From positions 1-17,761 of the forward strand of contig JAJFMR010000084.1 in assembly GCA_020696915.1 (NCBI GenBank): 17,761 bases of DNA, written 5' to 3'. Under the pieces are notes generated by a model. The model worked only from the letters and a program-made list of their open reading frames with translations. It had not been told where the DNA came from and made no database searches. Positions 10,196-17,461 of this stretch are shown here, one piece after another. How positions within the stretch are numbered: position 1 is the stretch's first letter; each line of letters starts with the position of its first letter. This DNA is from Rhizobiaceae bacterium. Its GTDB lineage: Bacteria; Pseudomonadota; Alphaproteobacteria; Rhizobiales; Rhizobiaceae. The translations under genes were made by a program, and so were the position numbers.

Positions 10196-11323
10196 TCACG
10201 CCTCTTGCGGAGCGTCTCTCAGGGCAGGTCCGCCAGCGAGCCAGCGCCTGAGATTCTCGACGTCGCCATCGTCGACCGCCGCAGCGACCCGACGGCCGAC
10301 CGCGGCGCCGAACTTGTAGCCGTGGCCGGAGCAGGGAGAGACGATCAGGCAGCGACCCTTCTCGGCCGCCCAGAAGCGTTCGTCCGAGGTAAACGTATAG
10401 GCGCAGGTCACGACGCCGGTTATTCCGTATTCGGCGACCCTGGCGATCAGCGGCGAAAACAGGTCGCGGATCGCCTCGCCCTCGCCTTCCACCGGTTCCC
10501 GGTTCCAGTCGGCGTCGCTTGTCTCGACCTTGTGCAGGCCGGAACCGAACTTGAGCCCGGCCCCGCCGGATGGCGGGATGATGTAGCCGTCCGTGTTGCC
10601 GCCGACCAGCACGACGGGTGCGCTTCCCCACGCCGCCGCAAGATCGGCGGGCGGCTCGAGATAGACGACAGCGGTGCGGTAGGTCTTCAGTTCGCCGCCG
10701 AATTCCGGAAACAGTTTCAGCACCCAGGCTCCCGCCGTGACGACGACGCGGTCCGCTCGGAGCCACTCGCCGCTTTCGAGATCGAGGCGGCCCGTGTCCG
10801 GATCGACCGAGACGACCCTGCTTCCTTCGTAAAGGCTGACGCCATGCTCCCGAAGCCATGTGACGAGGCCGGCTGCGATCCTTCTGCAATGCAGCGCACC
10901 GCCGTCCCGCGAGAAACATGCGTAACGAAAGCTCCCGGGAGTGAGAAATGGCCAGCGGATGGCCGCCGAGACGGCATCGTGGAGTTCGAAGGGAAAGCTT
11001 CCCGCTTCCAGGCCCTCGCGGTACTCGTCCGCCTTGTCGTCGGCTTCAAGTGAGACGCACAGAAAACCCCGGGGATCGAGATGCCGCTCGCCGAGATCTC
11101 CCCACAACTCGTCCCATGCCGCATAGGCTTCGGTGACCAGATTGCCGTAACCGGTCGAGGCCCGATAGGCGCGGCGGATGATGCGGTGATGATCGCCCGA
11201 TGCGCCGAGCGGGTTGGGAACCGATGCGCCCTGTTCGAGGATGGTGACATTGTGACCGGCCTTGGCCAGTGACCATGCGGTGGAGAGGCCGGCTATTCCG
11301 GCGCCGACGACGATGACGTTCAT
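10196..11323 (-). CDS. FAD-dependent oxidoreductase, monomeric sarcosine oxidase/N-methyltryptophan oxidase-like
   Basis: A 375-residue flavoprotein of the D-amino-acid oxidase (DAO) superfamily. The N-terminus VIVVGAGIAGLSTAWSLAKAG (residues 3-23) is the Rossmann FAD-binding fingerprint, with Glu30 at the ribose-binding position. Near the C-terminus, Cys307 in TCAYTFTSDE matches the Cys that covalently binds FAD in monomeric sarcosine oxidase (Cys315 in Bacillus MSOX), and PCSGHGYKFGAAVG (330-343) matches the conserved flavin-contact segment. Such enzymes oxidise secondary amines or N-methyl amino acids, giving an aldehyde or imine and H2O2. Length is typical and the gene is intact. The ATG at 11323 follows GAGGC at a good distance. 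It is divergent from the P450 gene with 83 bases between. The exact substrate is unknown; sarcosine itself is not proven. Confidence 0.9.
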   Translation of the reverse strand: MNVIVVGAGIAGLSTAWSLAKAGHNVTILEQGASVPNPLGASGDHHRIIRRAYRASTGYGNLVTEAYAAWDELWGDLGERHLDPRGFLCVSLEADDKADEYREGLEAGSFPFELHDAVSAAIRWPFLTPGSFRYACFSRDGGALHCRRIAAGLVTWLREHGVSLYEGSRVVSVDPDTGRLDLESGEWLRADRVVVTAGAWVLKLFPEFGGELKTYRTAVVYLEPPADLAAAWGSAPVVLVGGNTDGYIIPPSGGAGLKFGSGLHKVETSDADWNREPVEGEGEAIRDLFSPLIARVAEYGITGVVTCAYTFTSDERFWAAEKGRCLIVSPCSGHGYKFGAAVGRRVAAAVDDGDVENLRRWLAGGPALRDAPQEA

Positions 11324-11362
11324 GTGTCTGCCTCACAGGCGCCGACTGTAATGCCGTTTCCG

Positions 11363-11393
11363 GCCAGCATGCGATCTGGCGTCGCCAGGCCAG
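11363..11393. promoter_or_regulatory. Possible operator: overlapping dyads of GCCAG half-sites
   Basis: In the 83-base divergent gap the half-site GCCAG occurs at 11363, 11384 and 11389, and its complement CTGGC at 11376. They make an inverted repeat with an 8-base gap (11363-11380) and a perfect dyad CTGGCG-T-CGCCAG (11376-11388). The position, directly before the P450 ribosome-binding site, suits a regulator that controls one or both genes. No regulator gene is adjacent, and GC-rich DNA makes chance dyads common. Confidence 0.4.
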
Positions 11394-11412
11394 GGAGAGC
11401 TAATGATTGCCC

Positions 11413-12663
11413 ATGCCCCGACCCGCGCCGCCACCCTACCTCGACTTCGACCCCGCAACTCGCCGCCTGCGGCTCGACCCGCATCAGGAGCGCTTCGTTC
11501 AGAACCCCTATGAAGCGTATCGCTGGCTCCACGGCCAAGGCAGCACGTTCTTCTGGGAAGATTTCGGCCTGTGGTGCTTCGGGGGCTTCGAGGATGTCGG
11601 CCGGCTGCTCAGGGACCGCCGTCTCGGCCGCCAGAACCCCCGCGGGATTCCGGACAGGATTGCCGGCCACGACAGGAGCCACCTCGAGGATTTCGACGCG
11701 ATCGAAATCCACTCGATGCTCGAACTCGAGCCGCCCGCCCATACCAGGCTGCGCACGCTCGTAAACCGCGCCTTCGTCTCGCGCCAGGTCGAGCGGCTTC
11801 GGCCCGCCATCGAAGCGCTCGCCGGCGAACGCCTCGACGGGCTGGAGCCTGGCCGGCAAGTGGACCTTCTTGCCGCCTTCGCCTCGCCGCTGCCGATAGC
11901 AATCATCGCCGGGCTGCTCGGCGTGCCCCTCGGCATGGGGCCGCAACTCGTCGAATGGTCGCACCAGATGGTGGCGATGTACATCCACGGCCGCACCCGA
12001 TCCGCCGAGGAAGCAGCGAACCGTGCGGCCCGGGCGTTCGCGGGATTCCTGCGGGCGCACATCGCAGAGCGGCGGAAGCAGCCGGGCAACGACCTGCTGT
12101 CGGTGCTGATCGCCGCCCAGGCGAATGGCCAGATGCTCTCTGAAGACGAGTTGGTGTCCTCGACGATCCTGCTGCTCAATGCCGGCCATGAGGCCACAGT
12201 GCACCAGATCGGCAATGCGATCGCCTGCATTCTGGCGCAGGGCGGCGATCCTCGCCGCTTCTTCATGACGCCCGAGGCATCCGCCGCCACCATCGAGGAG
12301 TGCCTGCGCTTTGACCCGCCGCTCCACATGTTCACGCGCTACGTTTACGACGGATTGCACGATGGCGGCATCGAGGTGGCTCCGGGTGGCCAGGTCGGTC
12401 TCCTCCTCGGCATGGCAAACCACGATCCCCGCAGCTTTGTCGATCCGTCGCGGTTTTTGCCGGAGCGCCCCGACCAGAAGAACCTCTCCTTCGGCGCCGG
12501 CATCCATTTCTGCGTCGGCGCGCCGCTGGCGCGGCTCGAACTGCAGACCGGATTGTCCGTGCTGTTTCACAGGCTTCCGAAGCTGCGCGTCGTCGAGCCG
12601 CCCCGTTACCGCGACAGTTACCATTTCCACGGCCTCGAGCGCCTCCGGGTCGAAACCCGATGA
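11413..12663 (+). CDS. Cytochrome P450
   Basis: A soluble 416-residue bacterial P450 monooxygenase. The hallmarks are present: C-helix HTRLR (110-114), I-helix oxygen-activation motif AGHEAT (257-262; Glu where many have Asp), ExxR as ECLR (296-299), and heme loop FGAGIHFCVG (360-369) with axial ligand Cys367. It resembles class I enzymes that take electrons from a ferredoxin and its reductase; neither is encoded in this window. The start is uncertain by two codons: a TTG at 11407 lies 7 bases after GGGAGAG (11393-11399), whereas the ATG at 11413 lies 13 bases away; the ATG at 11403 is out of frame. It is divergent from the sarcosine oxidase-like gene and convergent with the permease, only 9 bases apart. 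The substrate is unknown. A linked role with the oxidase, for example N-dealkylation or oxidation of a shared compound, is conjecture. Confidence 0.93.
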   Translation: MPRPAPPPYLDFDPATRRLRLDPHQERFVQNPYEAYRWLHGQGSTFFWEDFGLWCFGGFEDVGRLLRDRRLGRQNPRGIPDRIAGHDRSHLEDFDAIEIHSMLELEPPAHTRLRTLVNRAFVSRQVERLRPAIEALAGERLDGLEPGRQVDLLAAFASPLPIAIIAGLLGVPLGMGPQLVEWSHQMVAMYIHGRTRSAEEAANRAARAFAGFLRAHIAERRKQPGNDLLSVLIAAQANGQMLSEDELVSSTILLLNAGHEATVHQIGNAIACILAQGGDPRRFFMTPEASAATIEECLRFDPPLHMFTRYVYDGLHDGGIEVAPGGQVGLLLGMANHDPRSFVDPSRFLPERPDQKNLSFGAGIHFCVGAPLARLELQTGLSVLFHRLPKLRVVEPPRYRDSYHFHGLERLRVETR

Positions 12664-12672
12664 CGGCGCGCC

Positions 12673-13671
12673 CTACCGGGGGCGCGATTCGGCGATTTTC
12701 GCCTGAAGAATGATGACCGCCAGCAGGAACAGCCCCCTGATCACCGACTGCCAGTAGGCCGAAAGGGATATCCAGCCCAGACCGTTCTCGAAGTTGAGGA
12801 TGTTGAACACCATGGCGAGGAGCAGCGCCCCGGCAAGGGTGGCGCCGATCGAGCCCACGCCGCCCGTGAGCAGCGTGCCGCCGACCACGACCGAGGCAAT
12901 CGCAAAGAGCTCCCAACCGACCCCTTCGGTCGGCTGGCCGGCGCCGAACTGGGAAGCCAGGATCACGCCCGCCAGGCCGGCCAGAAGCCCGGAAGCCGCA
13001 TAGACGCCCATCAGTGTACGCTCGACCTTCAGCCCCATCAGCGCCGCGGTGACTTCGCCGTCGCCTATGGCGAGCACGCGGCGGCCGACCGGATGCCGCT
13101 CCAGCGCCACCCACCCTGCGACATAGGCTGCCAGCGCGATCCAGGCCGGCACCGGGAAGCCGAGGAAATCGCCCTGCCCGATTTCGGTGAAGCCGCTGTC
13201 GTAGGAAACCGACACCGACTGGTTGCCGGCAAGCAGCAGAGCCGTCCCGTAAGCGGCAAGCATGGCAGCCAGAGTGCCGATGAACGGCTGGATTCGAAGC
13301 CGCGTAATCACCGCGCCGTTGAGCACGCCGACCGCAAGTCCTGCGGCCAGGCCGCCCAGCAGACCGGCCGCCCAGTGATAGGGGGAAAAAAGCGCGGCAA
13401 CCACGCTCGCCAGGGCCGCCGTTCCCCCAACCGAGAGATCGATGCCGCCTGTCATGATCACCAGCGCCATGCCGAGCGCGATGAGGGCGAACATCGAATT
13501 GTAGCGCAGAAACGACAGCGCATTGTAGGACGACAGGAAGTTGTCGTAGCGCAGCGCTCCGAAGACGATCAGGAGGATGAGGGCGGCCACGACGCCGAGC
13601 CGCGCGAGATCGATGTTGGACCGTGGCGCCAACGGTCCGAGAGCGGCAAGGCGCGACGCAAGGTCCGTCAT
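12673..13671 (-). CDS. CUT2 sugar ABC transporter permease (YjfF-like position)
   Basis: A 332-residue inner-membrane permease of the RbsC/BPD_transp_2 family. It has many hydrophobic segments (first about residues 25-42) and the family motif GMALVIMTGGIDLSVGG (about 67-83), which couples to the ATPase. It is the last gene of the transporter operon; its ATG overlaps the stop of the first permease by four bases (ATGA), so the two are coupled and probably form a heterodimeric channel. The second permease and the gene order match E. coli ytfQ-ytfR-ytfT-yjfF, where the fourth gene is a distinct permease. The stop is 9 bases from the convergent P450 stop with no visible terminator. The family is certain; the substrate is inferred only as a sugar. 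Confidence 0.92.
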   Translation of the reverse strand: MTDLASRLAALGPLAPRSNIDLARLGVVAALILLIVFGALRYDNFLSSYNALSFLRYNSMFALIALGMALVIMTGGIDLSVGGTAALASVVAALFSPYHWAAGLLGGLAAGLAVGVLNGAVITRLRIQPFIGTLAAMLAAYGTALLLAGNQSVSVSYDSGFTEIGQGDFLGFPVPAWIALAAYVAGWVALERHPVGRRVLAIGDGEVTAALMGLKVERTLMGVYAASGLLAGLAGVILASQFGAGQPTEGVGWELFAIASVVVGGTLLTGGVGSIGATLAGALLLAMVFNILNFENGLGWISLSAYWQSVIRGLFLLAVIILQAKIAESRPR

Positions 13672-14669
13672 GCCCGCTCCGCCTGCTGCTGGATGTAGAC
13701 CGCCGCTATGATCAGCGCCGCCTTCACCACCAATGCCGCGGCGTCCGGCACGCCATTGGCAAGCAACGTATAGCGGACCAGCTGGATCACCAGGGCGCCG
13801 AGCAATGTGCCCAGCACATTGGCGCGGCCCCCGGTGAGCAGCGTGCCCCCCACGGCCACGGCGGCGATCGCGTCGAGTTCCATGCCGAGCCCCACCAGAT
13901 TGGCGTCGCTCGCCGAATTGCGCGCCACGACGATCAGGCCGGCGACGCCCGCCAGCGCGCCGCTGATCACATAGACCAGCCGCTTCACCCGTACCGACGG
14001 AATTCCTGCGAGACGCGCCGCCTGCTCATTGCCGCCCACCGCAATGATCTGCCTTCCCAATCCCGTGCGACGTATGACAAAAGCGGCGAGGCCCACCACC
14101 AACGCCATGATGGCGACCTGCGTCGGAATTCCGAATATCCGGCCAAGCGCGATGAACTGGAAAGCCTCGTTGCGGAACACCTGGAGATTGCCGTTGGTAA
14201 GCACCTGTGCGATGCCGCGGCCGGCGATGAAAAGGACGAGCGTGGCGACGATCGGCTGGATCCTGTAGCGGGTGATCAGCATGCCGTTGAACCAGCCGAG
14301 CGCGGCGGCTGCGACGACCGGCGCGACCAGCGCGAGCGCGACGCCCAGTGCCGGACTGGGCATGGGCAGGATGGAACCCAGGAAGATCATCGGGGCAAGG
14401 GCTCCGGCGATCGCCATCAGCGAGCCGACCGAGAGATCGATGCCTCCCGTTGCGATGACCAGCGTCATGCCGGTTGCCACGATGACGATCGCGGCAACCT
14501 GGGTGAGGTTCAGGCTGAGCGTCTGCCAGGAAAGGAAATTGGGCGTAACGAACACGTTGAACGCGATGAGCGCCAGGAAGGCCACCAGCGTCCCGTAGCG
14601 GCTGATCCACCGCACGGATCCCAGGCGAGGAGCCCGGGGAGCGGGCGTGCTGGTTTCGGCCGTGCTCAC
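13668..14669 (-). CDS. CUT2 sugar ABC transporter permease (YtfT-like)
   Basis: A 333-residue multi-pass inner-membrane permease of the RbsC family. GMTLVIATGGIDLSVGS (about residues 67-83) is the conserved cytoplasmic coupling motif, and SASDANLVGLGMELDAIAAV (about 254-273) recalls the corresponding stretch of E. coli YtfT, part of the galactofuranose importer. The start is a GTG at 14669 that overlaps the ATPase stop as GTGA; AGGA lies about 8 bases upstream. Its own stop overlaps the next permease start by four bases. About 20 Pro/Thr/Ala-rich residues precede the first membrane segment. The two permeases share the family fold and motif but differ strongly elsewhere, so they are ancient paralogues, not a recent duplication. 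Confidence 0.93.
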   Translation of the reverse strand: MSTAETSTPAPRAPRLGSVRWISRYGTLVAFLALIAFNVFVTPNFLSWQTLSLNLTQVAAIVIVATGMTLVIATGGIDLSVGSLMAIAGALAPMIFLGSILPMPSPALGVALALVAPVVAAAALGWFNGMLITRYRIQPIVATLVLFIAGRGIAQVLTNGNLQVFRNEAFQFIALGRIFGIPTQVAIMALVVGLAAFVIRRTGLGRQIIAVGGNEQAARLAGIPSVRVKRLVYVISGALAGVAGLIVVARNSASDANLVGLGMELDAIAAVAVGGTLLTGGRANVLGTLLGALVIQLVRYTLLANGVPDAAALVVKAALIIAAVYIQQQAERA

Positions 14670-16162
14670 GCGGCGGCTTCCTGCTGATGGGCCATGGCGG
14701 TCATCAGCCGCTCCTCGGTGATCTCTCCTGCCCTGAGAAGCGCCACGGAGCAGCCGTCCGACAGCACGGTCACGTTGTCGGCAGCGGCGATCAATTCCTC
14801 GAGCTCCGACGAGATCATCAGCACGCCGAGGCCATCATCGGCGAGACTTCGAAGAAGCTTGAGGATCTCGGCCTTGGCGCCGACGTCGATACCGCGGGTG
14901 GGCTCGTCGACGATCAGCAGGCGCGGGTTCATGCAAAGCCACCGCGCCAGCAATACTTTCTGCTGGTTGCCCCCGGAGAGCTCGCGAATCGGCTGCTCGG
15001 CCGATGCGCACTTGATGCCGAGCGCCCGGACGTAGCGATCGACGATCTGCCCCTGCTGCTGCTTGTCGACGACGCCGGACCGCTGCAGGCGCGGCAGGAT
15101 GGCGAGCGTCATGTTCTCTCGCACGCTCATCTCCGGGACGATGCCTTCCACCTTGCGGTCCTCGGAGACGAAACCCATACCGTCGCGGATGGCGTCCGCC
15201 GGTTCGGCATAGGCGACAGCCCTGCCCTCGACGGACACGCTGCCGGCATCGCAGCGGTCCGCCGCATAGATGAGCCGGGCAGTCTCGGTCCGCCCCGAGC
15301 CCAGAAGCCCTGCAAGGCCGGCGATCTCCCCTTTACCTATGGTCAGTGAAACGTTTCGCACCCGGAGTCCCGCGGCGAGATTTTTCGCCTCGACCAGCGG
15401 CTCATGGACCCTGGCCTCGCCATGCGCTCGGGCGGTGAAGGCGGTAAGCTCCCGTCCGAGCATGGCACGGACCAGTTCGATCCTCGATATGTCCTGCATG
15501 GCGCTTACTGCGACGGTGCGGCCGTCGCGCATGATCGTCACGCGGTCGCAGATCGCGTAGAGTTCGCCGAGCCTGTGGCTGATGAAGATCGTGGCAACCC
15601 CGTCGCGCTTCAGAGTACGGATCGTGTCGAAGAGCACCGCCACCTCGCGCTCGTCGAGAGATGATGTCGGTTCGTCCATGATGACCAACCGGGCATTCTG
15701 GCTGACGCCGCGGGCAATCGCCACCAGCTGGCGCGTCGCGGCTCCGAATTCACCGAGCGGGCGCTCCACGTCGAGTTCGAGATTGAACCGCCTGAGCACG
15801 GCGCGCGCGTCCGCACGCATCGTCGCGCGGTCGAGCAGCCCGAATTTGCGTGGCTCGCGGCCAAGGGAGATGTTCTCGGCAACCGAGCGGTTGGGTGCCA
15901 GGTTGATCTCCTGGTAGATCGTGGCGATTCCGGCCGCCTGGCTTTCTGCGGTCGAACGGAAATCGACCGGCTCGCCCCGGAAGTCGATTTCCCCGGCGTC
16001 CCTGGAGTAGGCGCCGGTCAGGATCTTGATCATGGTCGATTTGCCGGCGCCGTTCTGGCCGACCAGAGCCATGGCTTCACCCTGTGCGACTTCCAGCGAG
16101 GCGGCGCTGAGTACCCCGACCCCGGAAAAGCTCTTGTCGATGCCCCTCATCGAAAGCAGCAA
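14666..16162 (-). CDS. CUT2 sugar ABC transporter ATP-binding protein with two ATPase domains (YtfR/RbsA-like)
   Basis: A 498-residue cytoplasmic protein with two fused nucleotide-binding domains. Domain 1 has an intact Walker A GQNGAGKST (35-43) and DEPTSSLDE (163-171), with a degenerate signature around FGAATRQLVAIAR (139-151). Domain 2 has a degenerate P-loop GLLGSGRTE (285-293), a canonical signature LSGGNQQ (395-401) and VDEPTRGID (418-426). This complementary pattern is normal for RbsA/MglA/YtfR and leaves one full catalytic site. The start is TTG at 16162: AGAGGAG lies about 6 bases upstream, the residues LLSMRGIDKSF align with relatives, and the in-frame ATG at 16150 is too far from the ribosome-binding site. 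It follows the binding-protein gene after a gap with a strong hairpin, and overlaps the permease downstream. Confidence 0.94.
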   Translation of the reverse strand: MLLSMRGIDKSFSGVGVLSAASLEVAQGEAMALVGQNGAGKSTMIKILTGAYSRDAGEIDFRGEPVDFRSTAESQAAGIATIYQEINLAPNRSVAENISLGREPRKFGLLDRATMRADARAVLRRFNLELDVERPLGEFGAATRQLVAIARGVSQNARLVIMDEPTSSLDEREVAVLFDTIRTLKRDGVATIFISHRLGELYAICDRVTIMRDGRTVAVSAMQDISRIELVRAMLGRELTAFTARAHGEARVHEPLVEAKNLAAGLRVRNVSLTIGKGEIAGLAGLLGSGRTETARLIYAADRCDAGSVSVEGRAVAYAEPADAIRDGMGFVSEDRKVEGIVPEMSVRENMTLAILPRLQRSGVVDKQQQGQIVDRYVRALGIKCASAEQPIRELSGGNQQKVLLARWLCMNPRLLIVDEPTRGIDVGAKAEILKLLRSLADDGLGVLMISSELEELIAAADNVTVLSDGCSVALLRAGEITEERLMTAMAHQQEAAA

Positions 16163-16378
16163 AACCAGCTCCTCTCGCGCCTATCATTGCGTTTCATGGT
16201 CAGACCAGAACGGTTCCCTGCTTGCCCGGCCACGCCAGAGCCGCCTCGGGCGGGTGCATGGAGGGTCGGCTGCAGGCGGCAGTCTGCCGCCGCAATCCGA
16301 TCGCGCGGACAGAATTGTGTCTGCCGTAAGGAGGCCGGGCCGGGGCAATTCCCCCGGCCCGGCCATTCCATCAGCGGC
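16163..16378. other. Intergenic region between binding protein and ATPase genes
   Basis: 216 bases within the operon hold no credible gene. They contain a strong 13-bp stem-loop beside the binding-protein stop and a smaller dyad GGCGGCA-GTC-TGCCGCC (16275-16291). The rest shows nothing recognisable apart from the ATPase ribosome-binding site at its left end. Confidence 0.6.
16333..16364 (-). terminator. Strong intercistronic stem-loop after the binding-protein gene
   Basis: GGCCGGGCCGGGG pairs perfectly with CCCCGGCCCGGCC (13-bp stem, 6-base loop 16346-16351), starting 15 bases past the binding-protein stop. On the transcript strand TCCTTACG follows, not a U run. Such structures between binding-protein and transport genes usually stabilise the upstream mRNA or terminate only part of the transcripts, so the binding protein is made in excess. 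Confidence 0.75.
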
Positions 16379-17362
16379 TCAGTAGGCGTTCGCCAGTTCT
16401 GCTGCGGCGTTCGATGGGTCGTAGAACTTGTCCTCGTTCTTCACCCACGCATCGATCTTCTCGCCGCCGGCATACCGCATCATCGTTTCGAAGGCCTTCG
16501 GCCCGAACCGCGGATTGCACTCCACCACGGCGTTGATCTTGCCGTCCACCACGGCCTGCACCGCCTCCTTGCCGCCATCGATCGACAGCACGATGACATC
16601 CTTGCCAGGCTGCTTGCCGATTGCCTCGAGCGCTGCAATGGCGCCCATGGCCATTTCGTCATTGTGTGCATAGATCACGTCCGCATCGGGATGTGCCTGC
16701 AACAGGGCTTCGGCCACCTGGCGGCCCTTGTCCCGGGCGAAGTCTCCGGACTGCGAGGCCAGGATGGTGAAGCCGCCGGCCGCGTTGATCGCCTCGTCGA
16801 AGCCTTTCTTGCGGTCATTGGCCGGCGACGACCCGGTCGTGCCTTCGAGTTCGATGATCTTGGTCTTGCCATTGGCATTCTTGATCAACCATTCGGCAAC
16901 CCGCTTGCCTTCGTCGATGAAGTCGGAGCCGATGAAGGTCACGTAGTCCTCGCCCGCCTTGGCCAGGGCCTGGTCGACGTTGCGATCGAGCAGGATCACC
17001 GGGATCCCTGCCTTCTTGGCGGCCATGACGGCCGGGATCAGCGGCTTCTCCTCGCGCGGCGCGAGGAAGATCAGATCGACGCCCTGGGCGATCATCGAGT
17101 TCACGTCGGCGACCTGCTTGGCCGCCGAGCCGGCCGCATCGGTGTAGACGAGCTGGTGGCCGAGCTTCTTGGCTTCGTCGTGCATGCTCTGGGTCTGGGC
17201 GATGCGCCACGGATTGTTGCTCTCGGTCTGGGCGAAGCCGACCTTGTAGCTGTCCTTCTTGGCAAGCGGCGGCGCTTCGGCCAATGCCATGCCGGCGGTA
17301 AGGCCGATCGCGCCAATGGCACTTGCGGTCACCATGAACCTGCGTCGGGTAATCGATGTCAT
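16379..17362 (-). CDS. Periplasmic sugar-binding protein of a CUT2 ABC transporter (YtfQ-like)
   Basis: A 327-residue substrate-binding protein of the ribose/galactofuranose-binding class (Peripla_BP_4). The N-terminus has a twin-arginine signal: TRRRFMV (residues 5-11), a hydrophobic stretch, and a likely cleavage after ALA (26-28). Thus it is probably exported folded by Tat. The mature part resembles E. coli YtfQ along its length: VGFAQTESNNPWR, PVILLDRNVD, ELEGTTGSSPANDRKKGF, SQSGDF, VIYAHNDEMAMGA. YtfQ binds galactofuranose; Asn/Asp in HNDEMAMGA and the Arg in LLDRN are typical ligand contacts. The ATG at 17362 has GGAGGA 4 bases upstream and is preferred over a GTG at 17374. It is 99 bases after the dehydratase gene and is followed by a strong hairpin. 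A furanose or sugar-acid ligand is inference. Confidence 0.93.
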   Translation of the reverse strand: MTSITRRRFMVTASAIGAIGLTAGMALAEAPPLAKKDSYKVGFAQTESNNPWRIAQTQSMHDEAKKLGHQLVYTDAAGSAAKQVADVNSMIAQGVDLIFLAPREEKPLIPAVMAAKKAGIPVILLDRNVDQALAKAGEDYVTFIGSDFIDEGKRVAEWLIKNANGKTKIIELEGTTGSSPANDRKKGFDEAINAAGGFTILASQSGDFARDKGRQVAEALLQAHPDADVIYAHNDEMAMGAIAALEAIGKQPGKDVIVLSIDGGKEAVQAVVDGKINAVVECNPRFGPKAFETMMRYAGGEKIDAWVKNEDKFYDPSNAAAELANAY

Positions 17363-17461
17363 ATGGTCCTCCACTAGAAATCCGGAATACGCCGGACGTC
17401 GTCTCTGTCGCGGCTTCCAGGGCCGCTTGCGTCAGCATCATGAACGAGCACGGTCAGCTTG

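Noticed and set aside
9390..10919. Very long frame that would extend ClpP by about 297 residues at the N-terminus
   Set aside because: The extension overlaps the oxidase gene out of frame and is Arg-rich noise. A ribosome-binding site and homology place the ClpP start at 10028.
11320..12630. A 436-codon minus-strand frame opposite the P450 gene
   Set aside because: The plus strand carries all P450 motifs; the antisense product has low-complexity Arg/Glu/Gly composition and no recognisable domain.
16187..17377. A 396-codon plus-strand frame opposite the binding-protein gene
   Set aside because: It mirrors the binding-protein codons and has no motif of its own; the minus-strand protein is clearly real.
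17381..17396. TCCGG-AATACG-CCGGA inverted repeat before the binding-protein gene as a regulatory hairpin
   Set aside because: The 5-bp arms are too short to distinguish from chance in GC-rich DNA.
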